From assembly GCF_036227605.1 (NCBI RefSeq), contig NZ_CP109487.1, positions 6,509,501 through 6,573,500 of the forward strand: a DNA stretch of 64,000 nt, read 5' to 3'. Of this stretch, positions 53,442 to 62,675 are shown piece by piece (the first letter of the stretch is position 1; the number at the start of each line of letters is the position of its first letter). The notes beneath the pieces were generated by a model, which did no database searches, was not told the origin of the DNA, and saw nothing but the letters and a program-made list of their open reading frames with translations. Both the position numbers and the translations under genes were made by a program. The stretch is from Streptomyces sp. NBC_01439 (GTDB taxonomy: Bacteria > Actinomycetota > Actinomycetes > Streptomycetales > Streptomycetaceae).

Positions 53442-54268
53442 CCCGCATACGGGCGGCACGGATCGCCGTCACCGCCGTCGTCCCGGCGGAGCTGGCGCTC
53501 GTGGTGTGCCTGGCGGCCGGGGTGCGCCCGCCCGGGTGGGTGCTCGCCGCCACCGAGGCGCTCCTCGTCGGCGTGTTGTTGTTGGAGGCCCGGGTGCTGT
53601 ACGGCCTCTACGCCGCCGAGCGGGCCCGCGGCGCGGACTCCCGGGCCGCCCGCCGCGCGGCGGTCCGCGCCGTGGTCCCGGTGCAGGTGCGGCGACTGGT
53701 GCGGCACGAGGTGCGCGCCCTCGCCTCGCTCGGCCGGTGGGCCGTGCGCGGGAAGCACGGGGTGCGCACCGGGGACCTCGCGGCCGCGTACACCGGACCG
53801 CAGACGGCCATGATGTACGGGATGCTCTTCGTGTCGGTGATCGAGACGGTCGGTCTGGCCCTGCTCATCCCCTGGCCGACGGTGCACCGGATCGTGCTCG
53901 TGCTGGACGTGTACGCGATCCTGCTCGTCCTCGCCCTGCACGCCGCGTGCGTCACCCGGCCGCACGTGGTCCGCCCCGACGGGTCCCTGCGGATCCGCTA
54001 CGGGGCCCTGTTCGACCTGGCCGTACCGGCGGACGCGGTGGCCTCGGTCCGGGTGGACCGGCGCTATCCCGAGGGCCGGCTGGTCACGCTGTCCGAGGAC
54101 GGGGTGCTCGACCTCATCGTCGGGAGCCAGACCTCCGTCACACTGGAACTGAACCGGCCGCTCCCCTTCACCCGGCCGCTCGGCGCCACGGGCGCGGCCC
54201 GGACCGTCCGCTTCCACGCCGACGACCCGCGCGCGCTGGTCACCGCCCTGCGCCGCCAGCCGGCCTAG
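53438..54268 (+). CDS. Membrane protein co-transcribed with MerR
   Basis: Predicted 276 residues with about four hydrophobic helices (VVPAELALVVCLAAGVRPPG; VLAATEALLVGVLLLEARVL; MLFVSVIETVGLALLIPW; VHRIVLVLDVYAILLVLALH) and a soluble C-terminal domain (DAVASVRVDRRYPEGRLVTL). ATG overlaps the MerR stop; its last bases overlap the convergent RNase gene. No family recognised; likely the MerR target. Confidence 0.75.
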   Translation: MTRIRAARIAVTAVVPAELALVVCLAAGVRPPGWVLAATEALLVGVLLLEARVLYGLYAAERARGADSRAARRAAVRAVVPVQVRRLVRHEVRALASLGRWAVRGKHGVRTGDLAAAYTGPQTAMMYGMLFVSVIETVGLALLIPWPTVHRIVLVLDVYAILLVLALHAACVTRPHVVRPDGSLRIRYGALFDLAVPADAVASVRVDRRYPEGRLVTLSEDGVLDLIVGSQTSVTLELNRPLPFTRPLGATGAARTVRFHADDPRALVTALRRQPA

Positions 54269-55707
54269 ACGGGCGCGAAGAGGATCTTCGACGTGCCCGG
54301 GTCGGCCTCCGTGAGCCGGACCCGGATCCGTTCGCCCAGGGGCAGGTCGAGCGCGGTGGACCGGACGCGGCCGACCACCGCCGGGTCCTCCAGGTGCACC
54401 GTGCCCACCAGTGGCTCCCGGTCCTTGACGTCGATGACCGTGGCCTCGAAGGTCTCCCCGACGCGGTCCTTCAGCACGGCGGCCTCGACCAGGTCCACGG
54501 ACTCCCGTTCCACCGTGTTCGCCAGCCGGCCACCCGCCGCCATCTCGTCCGGGAGCGCGGGGAGCGCGGCCGTGACCCACTCCGGCGGTTCGGCCCCTGC
54601 CACCGCCGCCACGCACAGCTCCCCGGAGTACCGGTCGACGAGGCGGCGCAGCGGCGCCGTGCAGTGCGTGTACGGGGCCGCCACCGCGGAATGGATCGCC
54701 GGGTCGGGGCGCTCGCCGCCGGTGAACGCGGTGTAGCCCGCGCCGCGCAGCAGGGCCGTGCACTCCTGGAGGAAGGCGGCGTGGGCGGGGCGGTGCGGGT
54801 CGAGGGAGCGCACGAGTTCGGCGTACGGCACGTGGTGCGGCCAGTCGATCCGCAGGGCCTTCGCCGTCCGCCGGAGCCTGCCGACCGCGCCGTCGGGGGC
54901 GCTGGGCAGCGTGCGCAGGATGCCGGTGCCGGTGGCCAGCATCAGATCGGCCGCGGCCATGCCGGTCATCAGGGAGAGCTGTGCGTTCCAGCCGTCGGCG
55001 GGCAGCGGGGCGCGGTAGGCCAGGGAGTACGTGCCGTCGTGCGCGGCGACCTCTTGTTCGGGCACGTTGAGGGAGATGCCGCCGCGCGCCTGTTCCAGGG
55101 CCTCGCGGAGCCGGCCGATGTCCTTCAGGAGGGCGAGCGGTTCCTCCGCCGTTCCGGTGTCGATGGCCTTCTGGACCCGGTCGTAGTCGAGTCGGGCCCG
55201 GCTGCGGATCAGGGCGCGGCGGACGTCGACGGTCTCGACGCGGCCGTCGGGGTCCAGGTCGAAGCGCCACACCAGGGCCGGGCGGACCTGGTCGGGCAGC
55301 AGGCTGGCCGCGCCCTCCGAGAGGACGGCCGGGTGCAGCGGGACCTTCCCGTCGGGGAAGTAGAGGGTGGTCACGCGCCGGTGGGCCTCGGCGTCGAGCG
55401 CGCCGCCGGGGGTGACGAACGCGGCGACGTCGGCGATGGCGTAGTGCACCCGGTACCCGCCGCCGGAGCGCTTCGCCAAGTGCACGGCCTGGTCGAGGTC
55501 GACGGAGGCCGGCGGGTCGATCGTGAAGAAGGGGACGTCCGTACTGTCCAGGTCCGGGAGGCGGGGGTGCGCCGCCGCGTGTTCGGCCTCGGCGAGGGCT
55601 GCGGCCGGGAACTCCCCGGGCACCTCCAGCTCCGTCCGCAGTTCGCGCAGCGCGGCCCGCAGAGCAGCCCCGTCTGCGCCGGTCATGTGCATCTGACGGC
55701 GTGGCAT
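54265..55707 (-). CDS. RNB-domain ribonuclease
   Basis: Predicted 480 residues. FTIDPPASVDLDQAVHLAKR and YRVHYAIADVAAFVTPGGAL are the RNB catalytic region (metal-binding Asp), HSAVAAPYTHCTAPLRRLVD the downstream RNB motif. It is shorter than RNase R/II because the cold-shock and S1 modules are reduced to a C-terminal OB-like tail (ATVIDVKDREPLVGTVHLED). Expected activity is processive 3'-5' RNA degradation. ATG at 55707; MTGADGAALR seven codons in is an alternative. Confidence 0.88.
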   Translation of the reverse strand: MPRRQMHMTGADGAALRAALRELRTELEVPGEFPAAALAEAEHAAAHPRLPDLDSTDVPFFTIDPPASVDLDQAVHLAKRSGGGYRVHYAIADVAAFVTPGGALDAEAHRRVTTLYFPDGKVPLHPAVLSEGAASLLPDQVRPALVWRFDLDPDGRVETVDVRRALIRSRARLDYDRVQKAIDTGTAEEPLALLKDIGRLREALEQARGGISLNVPEQEVAAHDGTYSLAYRAPLPADGWNAQLSLMTGMAAADLMLATGTGILRTLPSAPDGAVGRLRRTAKALRIDWPHHVPYAELVRSLDPHRPAHAAFLQECTALLRGAGYTAFTGGERPDPAIHSAVAAPYTHCTAPLRRLVDRYSGELCVAAVAGAEPPEWVTAALPALPDEMAAGGRLANTVERESVDLVEAAVLKDRVGETFEATVIDVKDREPLVGTVHLEDPAVVGRVRSTALDLPLGERIRVRLTEADPGTSKILFAPV

Positions 55708-55819
55708 GGACCGAGCCTATGGTCGGGGGGCGCGGACGGCGCGGCGAGCGGGGGCGGCGGACGTCTACCCTGGCTCGGGGGCCGCGCCCCCTGCGACGTC
55801 GTACCGAAGGAGAACCACC

Positions 55820-56623
55820 GTGCTCGTGCTGCTGCCGCCGTCCGAGGGAAAGGCCGCCGGCGGCTCCGGCGCACCCCTGAAGCCGGAGGCGCTGTCGCTG
55901 CCCGGTCTGGCCCCGGCCCGTGCGGCGGTGCTGGAGGAGCTCGTCGAGCTGTGCGCGGCGGACGAGACGAAGGCGCGCGAGGTGCTGGGCCTGAGCGAGG
56001 GCCTGCGCGGCGAGGTCGCCAAGAACGCGGAGCTGCGTACGGCGGGGGCCCGTCCGGCGGGCGAGGTCTACACGGGCGTGCTCTACGACGCGCTGGGCCT
56101 GGCCGACCTGCCCGCGGCGGCGCGGGCGTCGGCCGAGGACGCGCTGCTCGTCTTCTCGGGGCTGTGGGGTGCGGTGCGGGTCGGCGACGCGATCCCCTCG
56201 TACCGCTGCTCGATGGGGGTGAAGCTGCCCGGGCTGGGCGCGCTGGGCGCGCACTGGCGGGGGCCGATGGCGGAGGTCATGCCGGAGGCGGCCGGGGACG
56301 GGCTGGTGCTGGACCTGCGGTCGGCGGCGTACGGGGCCGCGTGGAAGCCGAAGGGTGAGGTGGCGACGCGGACCGCGACCGTCCGGGTGCTGCACGCGCA
56401 GCTCGTGGACGGGGTGGAGAAGAGGTCGGTGGTGAGCCACTTCAACAAGGCGACGAAGGGGCGGCTGGTACGGGACCTGCTGCTGGCGGGGGCCGTTCCG
56501 GCTTCGCCCGCCGAGCTGGTCACGGCCCTGCGGGACCTGGGCTACGTCGTCGAGGCCGAAGCCCCTGCGAAGGCGGGCAAGGCCTGGTCCCTCGACGTGG
56601 TCGTGACGCAGATCCACCACTGA
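55820..56623 (+). CDS. yaaA: YaaA-family peroxide-stress protein
   Basis: Predicted 267 residues. VLLPPSEGKAAGG at the N-terminus, VYTGVLYDALGL and FNKATKGRLVRDLL are hallmarks of YaaA (DUF328), which in E. coli limits intracellular iron during peroxide stress and binds DNA. GTG at 55820 follows AAGGAG at 7 bases. Single gene. Confidence 0.88.
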   Translation: MLVLLPPSEGKAAGGSGAPLKPEALSLPGLAPARAAVLEELVELCAADETKAREVLGLSEGLRGEVAKNAELRTAGARPAGEVYTGVLYDALGLADLPAAARASAEDALLVFSGLWGAVRVGDAIPSYRCSMGVKLPGLGALGAHWRGPMAEVMPEAAGDGLVLDLRSAAYGAAWKPKGEVATRTATVRVLHAQLVDGVEKRSVVSHFNKATKGRLVRDLLLAGAVPASPAELVTALRDLGYVVEAEAPAKAGKAWSLDVVVTQIHH

Positions 56624-56635
56624 CGCGCCGTACCG

Positions 56636-56697
56636 GGGGCTCCGCCCCCGCACCCCCGCGCCCCCGCGCCCCAAACGCCGGCGGGGCTGAATTTTGG
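56636..56697. repeat. Dispersed GC-rich repeat
   Basis: GGGGCTCCGCCCCCGCACCC followed by CCGCGCCCC repeats and CAAACGCCGGCGGGGCTGAA. Member of the family at 2372, 41335, 60378 and 63563; lies just after yaaA, possibly as its terminator. Confidence 0.75.
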
Positions 56698-56747
56698 CTG
56701 AGCTGCGCCGGTACGTGCCGCCCGGCGGGCCGGATCGCCCACCGGGG

Positions 56748-57497
56748 CTACTGGCTCAGGGGCCAGGCCGCCGTGGCCGGGCTGCGGTCGGCGGCGCCCG
56801 CGTAGGCGGCGCAGGCGTCGGTGAGGGTTTCGAGGAGGGTGAGCGGGTCCGGGAGGGGGTGCTCCATGCCCCGGATCCAGGTCACCGCCCGGTCACCGGG
56901 GAGGGCGGCCGGCGGGACCAGGACGTAGCTGCCGCGGCAGTGCCAGCGCAGGCCCGGGTGTTCGTCCATCGTCTCGGGGTGGCAGTCCAGTGCGCAGGGC
57001 CACCACTCGTCCTCGTCCTCGGGGGTGCCGCGGGTGGCGGTGAAGAAGAGCATCCGGGCCTGGTCACCGGTGCCGCCCGACTCGGCGACGGGGCCGACCT
57101 TGATGCCGGCGAGCAGGAGTCGGTCGAGGGCGTCGGTGCCGGCTTCCAGCGGGACGTCGAGCACGTCGTGGACCATGCCGGTCGCGGTGATGAAGTTGGC
57201 CTGGGGTTGGTTGCGCGCCCAGCGCTCGACCTGTGAGCGGTCGGTGGTCGACTGGGTCTGCCAGGCGAAGGAGATGGGGTGCCGTGCGGGCGTCGGACAG
57301 CCGATCCGGTCGCACGAACATCGGTAACCGGCGGGATGGGCGGCGGGGGCGAGCGGCAGGCCCGCGGCGGCGACGGCCAGGAGGAGCGCCTCGCGCTCCG
57401 CTCCCGGGTCCTCGGCGGTGGGCTTCTGCCGCCGGCGCAACCACTGGGAAATCCTGCTCTGCTCGCCGCGTTTGACGCGGCCGGACTCAGACCCCAT
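56748..57497 (-). CDS. Bifunctional primase-polymerase-like protein
   Basis: Predicted 249 residues. The opening AEREALLLAVAAAGLPLAPA and the CSCDRIGC...TPARHPISFAWQ segment match the N-terminal prim-pol domain (PF09250) found in Streptomyces short proteins; EDEDEWW may supply metal ligands. ATG at 57497. No helicase domain, so it may be a regulator-like or degenerate form rather than a replication enzyme. Confidence 0.72.
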   Translation of the reverse strand: MGSESGRVKRGEQSRISQWLRRRQKPTAEDPGAEREALLLAVAAAGLPLAPAAHPAGYRCSCDRIGCPTPARHPISFAWQTQSTTDRSQVERWARNQPQANFITATGMVHDVLDVPLEAGTDALDRLLLAGIKVGPVAESGGTGDQARMLFFTATRGTPEDEDEWWPCALDCHPETMDEHPGLRWHCRGSYVLVPPAALPGDRAVTWIRGMEHPLPDPLTLLETLTDACAAYAGAADRSPATAAWPLSQ

Positions 57498-57698
57498 CTA
57501 TCCCCTCACCTCACCGTAATCTCCGGCGGACCCGTCCATGGTCCCACCATCCTGAGCCCCGGGTGACCGCTCTTGGCAACCGGGGGGTTGGAGATGCGTG
57601 ACCGGAAACCCCCACATAACCATAGAATCAGGCCAAATGCTCTCGGCCGATCTTCGATTCTCTGCCCGCTAGCGGGCGGTGACGTTGGCCACCCCGCC

Positions 57699-58316
57699 TC
57701 AGGGGGTGTCTTGCCGATCAGGCAAGACACCCCCCAGCACCCGGTCCACGAGCGCGTCGGTGTACGCGTGCGTCAGGGGCGCGGTGCGCATCAGCCAGCG
57801 GTAGGTGAGCGGTCCGACGAGCATCTCGACCGTGAGGCGCAGGTCCGCGTCCGGCGCGAGCCGGCCGGCCTCCCGGGCCGCGCGCAACCGCTCCTCGTAC
57901 AGGGCGAGCTGGGGCTCTAGCAGCTGTTCCGTGAAGCGGGCGCCGAGCTCGGGGTCGGTGGCCCCGGCGGCGGTCAGGGCGCGCGTGGGGGCGTCGTACT
58001 TCTCGTCGTTGAACTGGTCGACGGTCGCCCGCAGGACGTGCTTCAGGTCGGCGGCGAGGTCCCCGGTGTCGGGGAAGCCGGTCCATTCGACCTCCGTCTC
58101 CGCGTCGCCGAAGAGGGCCAGCGAGGCGTCGAGGAGGACGGCGGCCTTCGACGGCCACCAGCGGTAGATGGTCTGCTTGCCGACGCCCGCGCGGGCGGCG
58201 ATGGCCTCGATGGTCAGCTTGTTGTAGCCGACCTCCCCGACGAGGGTGAGCGCGGCGTCGAGGATGGCGCGCCGGGAGCGGTCGCTGCGGCGGGTGGCGT
58301 CAGGGGTCTTGGGCAT
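57699..58316 (-). CDS. TetR-family transcriptional regulator
   Basis: Predicted 205 residues. HTH RRAILDAALTLVGEVGYNKL then TIEAIAARAGVGKQTIYRWW, then an effector domain (TetR_C). ATG at 58316. The last codons form one arm of a perfect terminator hairpin. A GAGACGTCTC palindrome lies 18-30 bases upstream and probably is its own operator. No obvious target beside it apart from itself. Confidence 0.88.
   Translation of the reverse strand: MPKTPDATRRSDRSRRAILDAALTLVGEVGYNKLTIEAIAARAGVGKQTIYRWWPSKAAVLLDASLALFGDAETEVEWTGFPDTGDLAADLKHVLRATVDQFNDEKYDAPTRALTAAGATDPELGARFTEQLLEPQLALYEERLRAAREAGRLAPDADLRLTVEMLVGPLTYRWLMRTAPLTHAYTDALVDRVLGGVLPDRQDTP
57702..57734. terminator. Terminator overlapping the TetR stop region
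   Basis: GGGGGTGTCTTGCC (57702-57715), 5-base loop, GGCAAGACACCCCC (57721-57734): perfect 14-bp stem. The right arm is coding (last six codons of the TetR gene) and the left arm follows its stop. Confidence 0.85.
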
Positions 58317-58334
58317 GGCCCGAAACTATCAAAG

Positions 58335-58346
58335 CGAGACGTCTCG
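58335..58346. promoter_or_regulatory. TetR operator candidate
   Basis: CGAGACGTCTCG perfect 12-bp palindrome 18 bases before the TetR ATG, extended imperfectly as AAAG...CTTT. Confidence 0.65.
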
Positions 58347-58396
58347 TCTTTCCATAGGTTTGCGTAAACCACCCAATCAGTTCACTGTGCTGTCCA

Positions 58397-58426
58397 GGTG
58401 TTGGAGAGACGATTCTCTCCAGCACC
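58397..58426. promoter_or_regulatory. Operator-like inverted repeat before DDAH gene
   Basis: GGTGTTGGAGAG, 6 bases, CTCTCCAGCACC: 12-bp arms with one mismatch, 34 bases before the TTG. Its size suits an Lrp/AsnC-type dimer, which in other actinomycetes regulates arginine/ornithine genes. Confidence 0.65.
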
Positions 58427-58460
58427 CGTCCAGAGTCGTGTAAGTCGTGAGGAGCCTTCT

Positions 58461-59270
58461 TTGCGCAGAGACGCCACACCCCGGCGCTACCTGATGTGCC
58501 CACCCGCACACTTCAAGGTCACGTACTCCATCAATCCGTGGATGGACCCCACGAAACCGGTGGACCTGCCCCTCGCACTGGCCCAGTGGGAAGACCTGAG
58601 GGACCGCTACCGCTCCCTCGGGCACATCGTCGAAACCCTCGAACCCGACCCCGAACTGCCCGACATGGTCTTCGCGGCGAACGGGGCCCTCGTGGTCGAC
58701 GGCCGGGTCCTCGGGGCCCGGTTCGCCTACCCGGAACGGGCCGCCGAAGCCGAGATCCACCTCGACTGGTTCCGTACCCACGGCTACCCCGACATCCACG
58801 AGCCGTCCCACGTCAACGAGGGCGAGGGGGACTTCGCGGTCACCGACCGCTACATCCTCGCCGGCCGGGGCTTCCGCTCCAGTCCGCTCTCGCACGACGA
58901 GGCCCAGGAGTTCTTCGGCCGCCCGGTCATCGGCCTCGACCTGGTGGACCCGCGCTACTACCACCTGGACACGGCGCTCAGCGTCCTCGACGGCGACGAG
59001 ATCATGTACTACCCGGGCGCCTTCTCGCCCGGCAGCCAGGGAGTGCTCAGGCGGCTCTTCCCGGACGCCCTGATCGCCGACGCCCGGGACGCGGCCGCCC
59101 TCGGTCTGAACGCGGTCTCCGACGGCCTGCACGTCCTGCTCCCGCAGGCGGCGACCGGACTGCTGGAGCCGCTGCGGGACCGGGGGTTCGAGCCGGTCCC
59201 GATGGACCTCGGCGAGCTGCTCAAGGGCGGCGGCAGCGTGAAGTGCTGCACCCAGGAGCTGCGGGCCTAG
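58461..59270 (+). CDS. Dimethylargininase (DDAH) family protein
   Basis: Predicted 269 residues. YLMCPPAHFKVTYSINPWMD, NEGEGDFAVTDRY and the C-terminal SVKCCTQELRA with nucleophilic Cys match the amidinotransferase fold of DDAH, which releases citrulline from methylated arginines, or related arginine hydrolases. TTG at 58461 is the start: GTGAGGAG lies 6 bases upstream and the family begins about here. The usual ornithine aminotransferase and Lrp partners are not adjacent. Confidence 0.85.
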   Translation: MRRDATPRRYLMCPPAHFKVTYSINPWMDPTKPVDLPLALAQWEDLRDRYRSLGHIVETLEPDPELPDMVFAANGALVVDGRVLGARFAYPERAAEAEIHLDWFRTHGYPDIHEPSHVNEGEGDFAVTDRYILAGRGFRSSPLSHDEAQEFFGRPVIGLDLVDPRYYHLDTALSVLDGDEIMYYPGAFSPGSQGVLRRLFPDALIADARDAAALGLNAVSDGLHVLLPQAATGLLEPLRDRGFEPVPMDLGELLKGGGSVKCCTQELRA

Positions 59271-59288
59271 GCCGTTTCCGGGGACCGG

Positions 59289-60287
59289 CTACGGTGCCGG
59301 AGGCCAGGCCTGGCCCCAGTCGGCGTCCCGGGCGGCCTTGTAGAGGTCTCCGTGGCGCTTGGTCACGTTCACCCGGTTCAGGCCCTCGCTCTCGGGGCCG
59401 CACAGCTCCAGTAGGACCAGCCCCTTCCGGATCTGCGGTTTCCGTGTGATCCGGGAGGCGGCCGGCTCCGCCCTGAAGCGGGTCGCGGCGACGTAGCTGA
59501 ACTTCTCGTCCTCGTAGGGCAGCGAGCCGCCCTTGACCTGCCGGTGCAGGGAGGACCGGCTGACCCGAGCCGAGAAGTGGCACCAGTCCTTGCCGACCTC
59601 GATCGGACAGGTTCCGTCGTGCGGGCACGGCGCGGCGATCTGCAGCCCGGCCGCGATCAGCTGGTCACGGGCCTCGCGGATGCGCAGGTACCCCTCCGGC
59701 GTGCCCGGCTCGATCAGCACCACGGCCCGGCCGGCCCGGGCCGCCTCGGCGACGACGGCCGTGCGCGCCTGCGGGGTCAGTTCACCGAGGACGTAGGACA
59801 CCGTCACCAGGTCCGCCTCGGGGAGGCTCAGCCCCGAACCGATGACGGCCCGCCGCCACGCGGCCCCGCGCAGCACCTCGGAGGTCGAGGCGGCCGCCAG
59901 TTCCCGGCCGAGGGCCAGGGCCGGCTCCGCCCAGTCCAGCACCGTGGTCTCCCGCGGGCCGTCCCAGGTGGCGTCCACCGCCCAGGTCGCGGCGCCCGTG
60001 CCGCCGCCCACGTCCACGTGCGAGCCCGGCGCCCAGCCGGGTGCAGCCTCGGCCAGTTCGTCTAGGGCGCTCCGGACGGCCTCGAAGGTGGCGGGCATCC
60101 GGTACGCCGCGTACGCCGCCACGTCGGAGCGGTCGCGCAGTACGGGCGCGTCGGTCGGGGTCTGCCCCCGGTAGTTGGCGATGAGCCGCTCGACGGCGGC
60201 CGCGGCCTGCTTCGGCGGGAGCCCGTCGAGCAGCCCGCCGAGCGTGCGGCGGAGGGTCTCGGCGGAGGTGGGGGCGGAGGCGTTCAC
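59289..60287 (-). CDS. Rsm22-family ribosomal small-subunit methyltransferase-like protein
   Basis: Predicted 332 residues. [20 protein letters not shown] is the SAM motif, [14 protein letters not shown] a later motif, and CPHDGTCP plus DWCHFSARV carry the Cys set of Rsm22, an Fe-S protein tied to small-subunit assembly. GTG at 60287. Convergent with the DDAH gene, 18 bases apart. Confidence 0.85.
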   Translation of the reverse strand: MNASAPTSAETLRRTLGGLLDGLPPKQAAAAVERLIANYRGQTPTDAPVLRDRSDVAAYAAYRMPATFEAVRSALDELAEAAPGWAPGSHVDVGGGTGAATWAVDATWDGPRETTVLDWAEPALALGRELAAASTSEVLRGAAWRRAVIGSGLSLPEADLVTVSYVLGELTPQARTAVVAEAARAGRAVVLIEPGTPEGYLRIREARDQLIAAGLQIAAPCPHDGTCPIEVGKDWCHFSARVSRSSLHRQVKGGSLPYEDEKFSYVAATRFRAEPAASRITRKPQIRKGLVLLELCGPESEGLNRVNVTKRHGDLYKAARDADWGQAWPPAP

Positions 60288-60377
60288 CTGCGAAGTTTAT
60301 GCCGCCGGTCGGGGGCAGGGCCGCCACTCCCGGGCGGGGCCGCCGGGTCCGGTGCGGCCGCCGGTCCGGTGCGGCTC

Positions 60378-60430
60378 AAGGATCGGGGCTCCGCCCCGGG
60401 CCCCGCGCTTCAAACGCCGGCGGGGCTGGA
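60378..60430. repeat. Dispersed GC-rich repeat forming an MFS C-terminus
   Basis: GGGGCTCCGCCCCGGGCCCC then GCGCTTCAAACGCCGGCGGG and GCTGGA. On the minus strand the right end reads CCCCGCCGGCGTTTGA, providing the last codons (SPAGV) and the stop of the Bcr-type transporter. Confidence 0.8.
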
Positions 60431-61741
60431 GTCGCCGGTGGGGTCGGACAGGGTGGACGCGCTCTGCCAGGGGCGGCACAGGCCGAGGAAGGCGCTGACC
60501 GCGAGCAGCGCGCACACCAGCTGGACCACGGCCATGGGGACGGCCGTGTCCTCGCCCGCGATCCCCACCAGCGGCGAGGCGATGGCGCCGATCAGGAACG
60601 AGGAGGTGCCGAGCAGCGCGGAGGCCGATCCGGCCGCGTGCGGGGTCCGCATCAGGGCCTGCGCGTTGGTGTTCGGCAGCACGATGCCCATCGCCGACAT
60701 GAGGACGAACAGCGCGGTGGCGATCGGGGTCAGCCCGACTTCGCCGAAGACGCCCGTCGCCATCAGCAGGAGGGACACCGCGGAAGCCAGGACGACCGCG
60801 AGGCCGACGGCCAGCACCTTGTCCAGGCGTACCCGGCCGACCAGCAGTTTGCCGTTGATCTGGCCGACGAGGATCAGGCCGACGGAGTTCAGGCCGAAGA
60901 GCAGGGAGAAGGTCTGGGGCGAGGCCCCGTAGATCTCCTGCACCACGAAGGGGGAGGCGGAGATGTAGGAGAAGAGGACGGCGAAGGCGAAGCCGCCGGT
61001 CAGGGTGTAGCCGGTGAAGACCCGGTCGCCGAGCAGCCCGCGCATGGTCCGCAGCGCGGAGCCGACGCCGCCGGTGTGCCGCCGCTCGGGCGGCAGGGTC
61101 TCGCCGAGGCCGCGCCAGACCATCAGGGTGAGCACCGTACCGACAGCGGTGAGGACGACGAAGACGCCCCGCCAGTCGGCGAAGCGCAGCACCTGGCCGC
61201 CGATGAGCGGCGCGACGATCGGGGCGGCCCCGGATATGAGCATCAGCGTGGAGAAGAAGCGGGCCATCTCGTCGCCGTCGTACAGGTCGCGCACGACGGC
61301 GCGCGCGATGACGACACCGGCGGCCCCGGCCAGCCCCTGGAGCAGCCGGAAGGAGATCAGCAACTCGGCGGTCGGGGCGAGGGCGCAGATCGCGGTGGCC
61401 AGGACGTAGACGACCATGCCGACGAGCAGCGGCCGGCGGCGGCCCCACTTGTCGCTCATCGGGCCGATGACGAGCTGGCCGAGGGCCATGCCGGCGAGGC
61501 AGGCGGTGAGGGTCAGCTGGATCGTCGCGGCAGGGCTGTTCAGGGCATCGGTGACCTGCGGCAGGGCCGGCAGGTACATGTCCATGGACAGCGGGGGGAG
61601 GGCGGTGAGCCCGCCGAGTATGAAGGTGACGAGCAGGCTCGTGCGGCGTGCGCGCGTCAGGGACGCGGTGGCGCTGGAGGCGGAGGGCGATTCGGGCGAC
61701 GAGTCCTGCGAGGCGGCTGTCGCGGGGCCTCTCTCCGACAT
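60410..61741 (-). CDS. Bcr/CflA-type multidrug MFS transporter
   Basis: Predicted 443 residues, about 12 helices. [10 protein letters not shown] in TM1, [13 protein letters not shown] (motif A) and the [10 protein letters not shown] stretch are typical of Bcr/CflA drug:proton antiporters. ATG at 61741 follows GGAG at 6 bases; an upstream ATG at 61762 has a worse site. The C-terminal SPAGV and stop come from a dispersed repeat. Divergent from an SDR gene. Confidence 0.88.
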   Translation of the reverse strand: MSERGPATAASQDSSPESPSASSATASLTRARRTSLLVTFILGGLTALPPLSMDMYLPALPQVTDALNSPAATIQLTLTACLAGMALGQLVIGPMSDKWGRRRPLLVGMVVYVLATAICALAPTAELLISFRLLQGLAGAAGVVIARAVVRDLYDGDEMARFFSTLMLISGAAPIVAPLIGGQVLRFADWRGVFVVLTAVGTVLTLMVWRGLGETLPPERRHTGGVGSALRTMRGLLGDRVFTGYTLTGGFAFAVLFSYISASPFVVQEIYGASPQTFSLLFGLNSVGLILVGQINGKLLVGRVRLDKVLAVGLAVVLASAVSLLLMATGVFGEVGLTPIATALFVLMSAMGIVLPNTNAQALMRTPHAAGSASALLGTSSFLIGAIASPLVGIAGEDTAVPMAVVQLVCALLAVSAFLGLCRPWQSASTLSDPTGDSSPAGV

Positions 61742-61849
61742 GCGGAACTCCAGTCTTCTCATCTGATCTACGCACCCCTGACTGCCCCATGCTCTCAGCA
61801 ATCGGAACGTCCGGGGAACGGGGCGCAGTGTGACGTACCCTGCGGCCCC

Positions 61850-62611
61850 ATGGACGAAAGTACGAAGAAGATCGCCCTGGTGACCGGCGCCGGCTCCGGG
61901 ATCGGCCGCTCCGTGGCGCTGACCCTGGCCGCCGCGGGCTGGGACGTGGCCGTGGCCGGCCGCCGGGCCGAACCGCTGGAGGAGACCGCCGCCGCGGCCG
62001 GGACCGACGCCGACGTGCTGTGCGCGCCGGCCGACGTGAGCGACCCGGCCGACGTGACTCGGCTGTTCGAGTCAGTGCGGGCCCGCTACGGGCGCCTCGA
62101 CCTGCTCTTCAACAACGCGGGCACCTTCGGACCGGGCGGGGTCCCGCTGGAGGACCTCACCTACGAGGCCTGGCGCTCGGTCGTCGACGTCAACCTCACC
62201 GGCGCCTTCCTGTGCGCGCAGGCCGCCTTCCGGCAGATGAAGCGGCAGGACCCGCAGGGCGGCCGCATCATCAACAACGGCTCCATCTCGGCGCACGTGC
62301 CGCGCCCGAACTCCATCGCCTACACCGCGACCAAGCACGCGATGACCGGCCTGACCAAGTCCCTGTCGCTGGACGGGCGGCCGTACCGGATCGCCTGCGG
62401 CCAGATCGACATCGGCAACGCGGCGACCGAGATGACCGAGCGGATGCAGACCGGCATCCTCCAGGCCAACGGGCAGTTGGCCGTCGAGCCGGTGATGGAC
62501 GCCGCCGACGTGGCCCGCACGGTCCTGCACATGGCGGAGCTCCCGCTGGGGGCGAACGTGCAGTTCGCGACGGTGATGGCGACCTCGATGCCGTACATCG
62601 GCCGCGGCTGA
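61850..62611 (+). CDS. SDR-family oxidoreductase
   Basis: Predicted 253 residues. [17 protein letters not shown] is the Rossmann motif, [10 protein letters not shown] the NNAG motif, [20 protein letters not shown] the catalytic Ser-Tyr-Lys. TACCCT about 8 bases before the ATG and no ribosome site suggest a leaderless message. Substrate unknown; carbonyl or alcohol exchange with NAD(P)H. Confidence 0.85.
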   Translation: MDESTKKIALVTGAGSGIGRSVALTLAAAGWDVAVAGRRAEPLEETAAAAGTDADVLCAPADVSDPADVTRLFESVRARYGRLDLLFNNAGTFGPGGVPLEDLTYEAWRSVVDVNLTGAFLCAQAAFRQMKRQDPQGGRIINNGSISAHVPRPNSIAYTATKHAMTGLTKSLSLDGRPYRIACGQIDIGNAATEMTERMQTGILQANGQLAVEPVMDAADVARTVLHMAELPLGANVQFATVMATSMPYIGRG

Positions 62612-62675
62612 ACCGCGCGGGATCCATGGCCGAAACGCATTGCCAGGCCGCGTGAGCGCGGACGATCATGGCGGC

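Noticed and set aside
52440..53459. Long minus-strand frame across 52440-53459
   Set aside because: Covers RNase P RNA and the MerR gene; a high-GC shadow.
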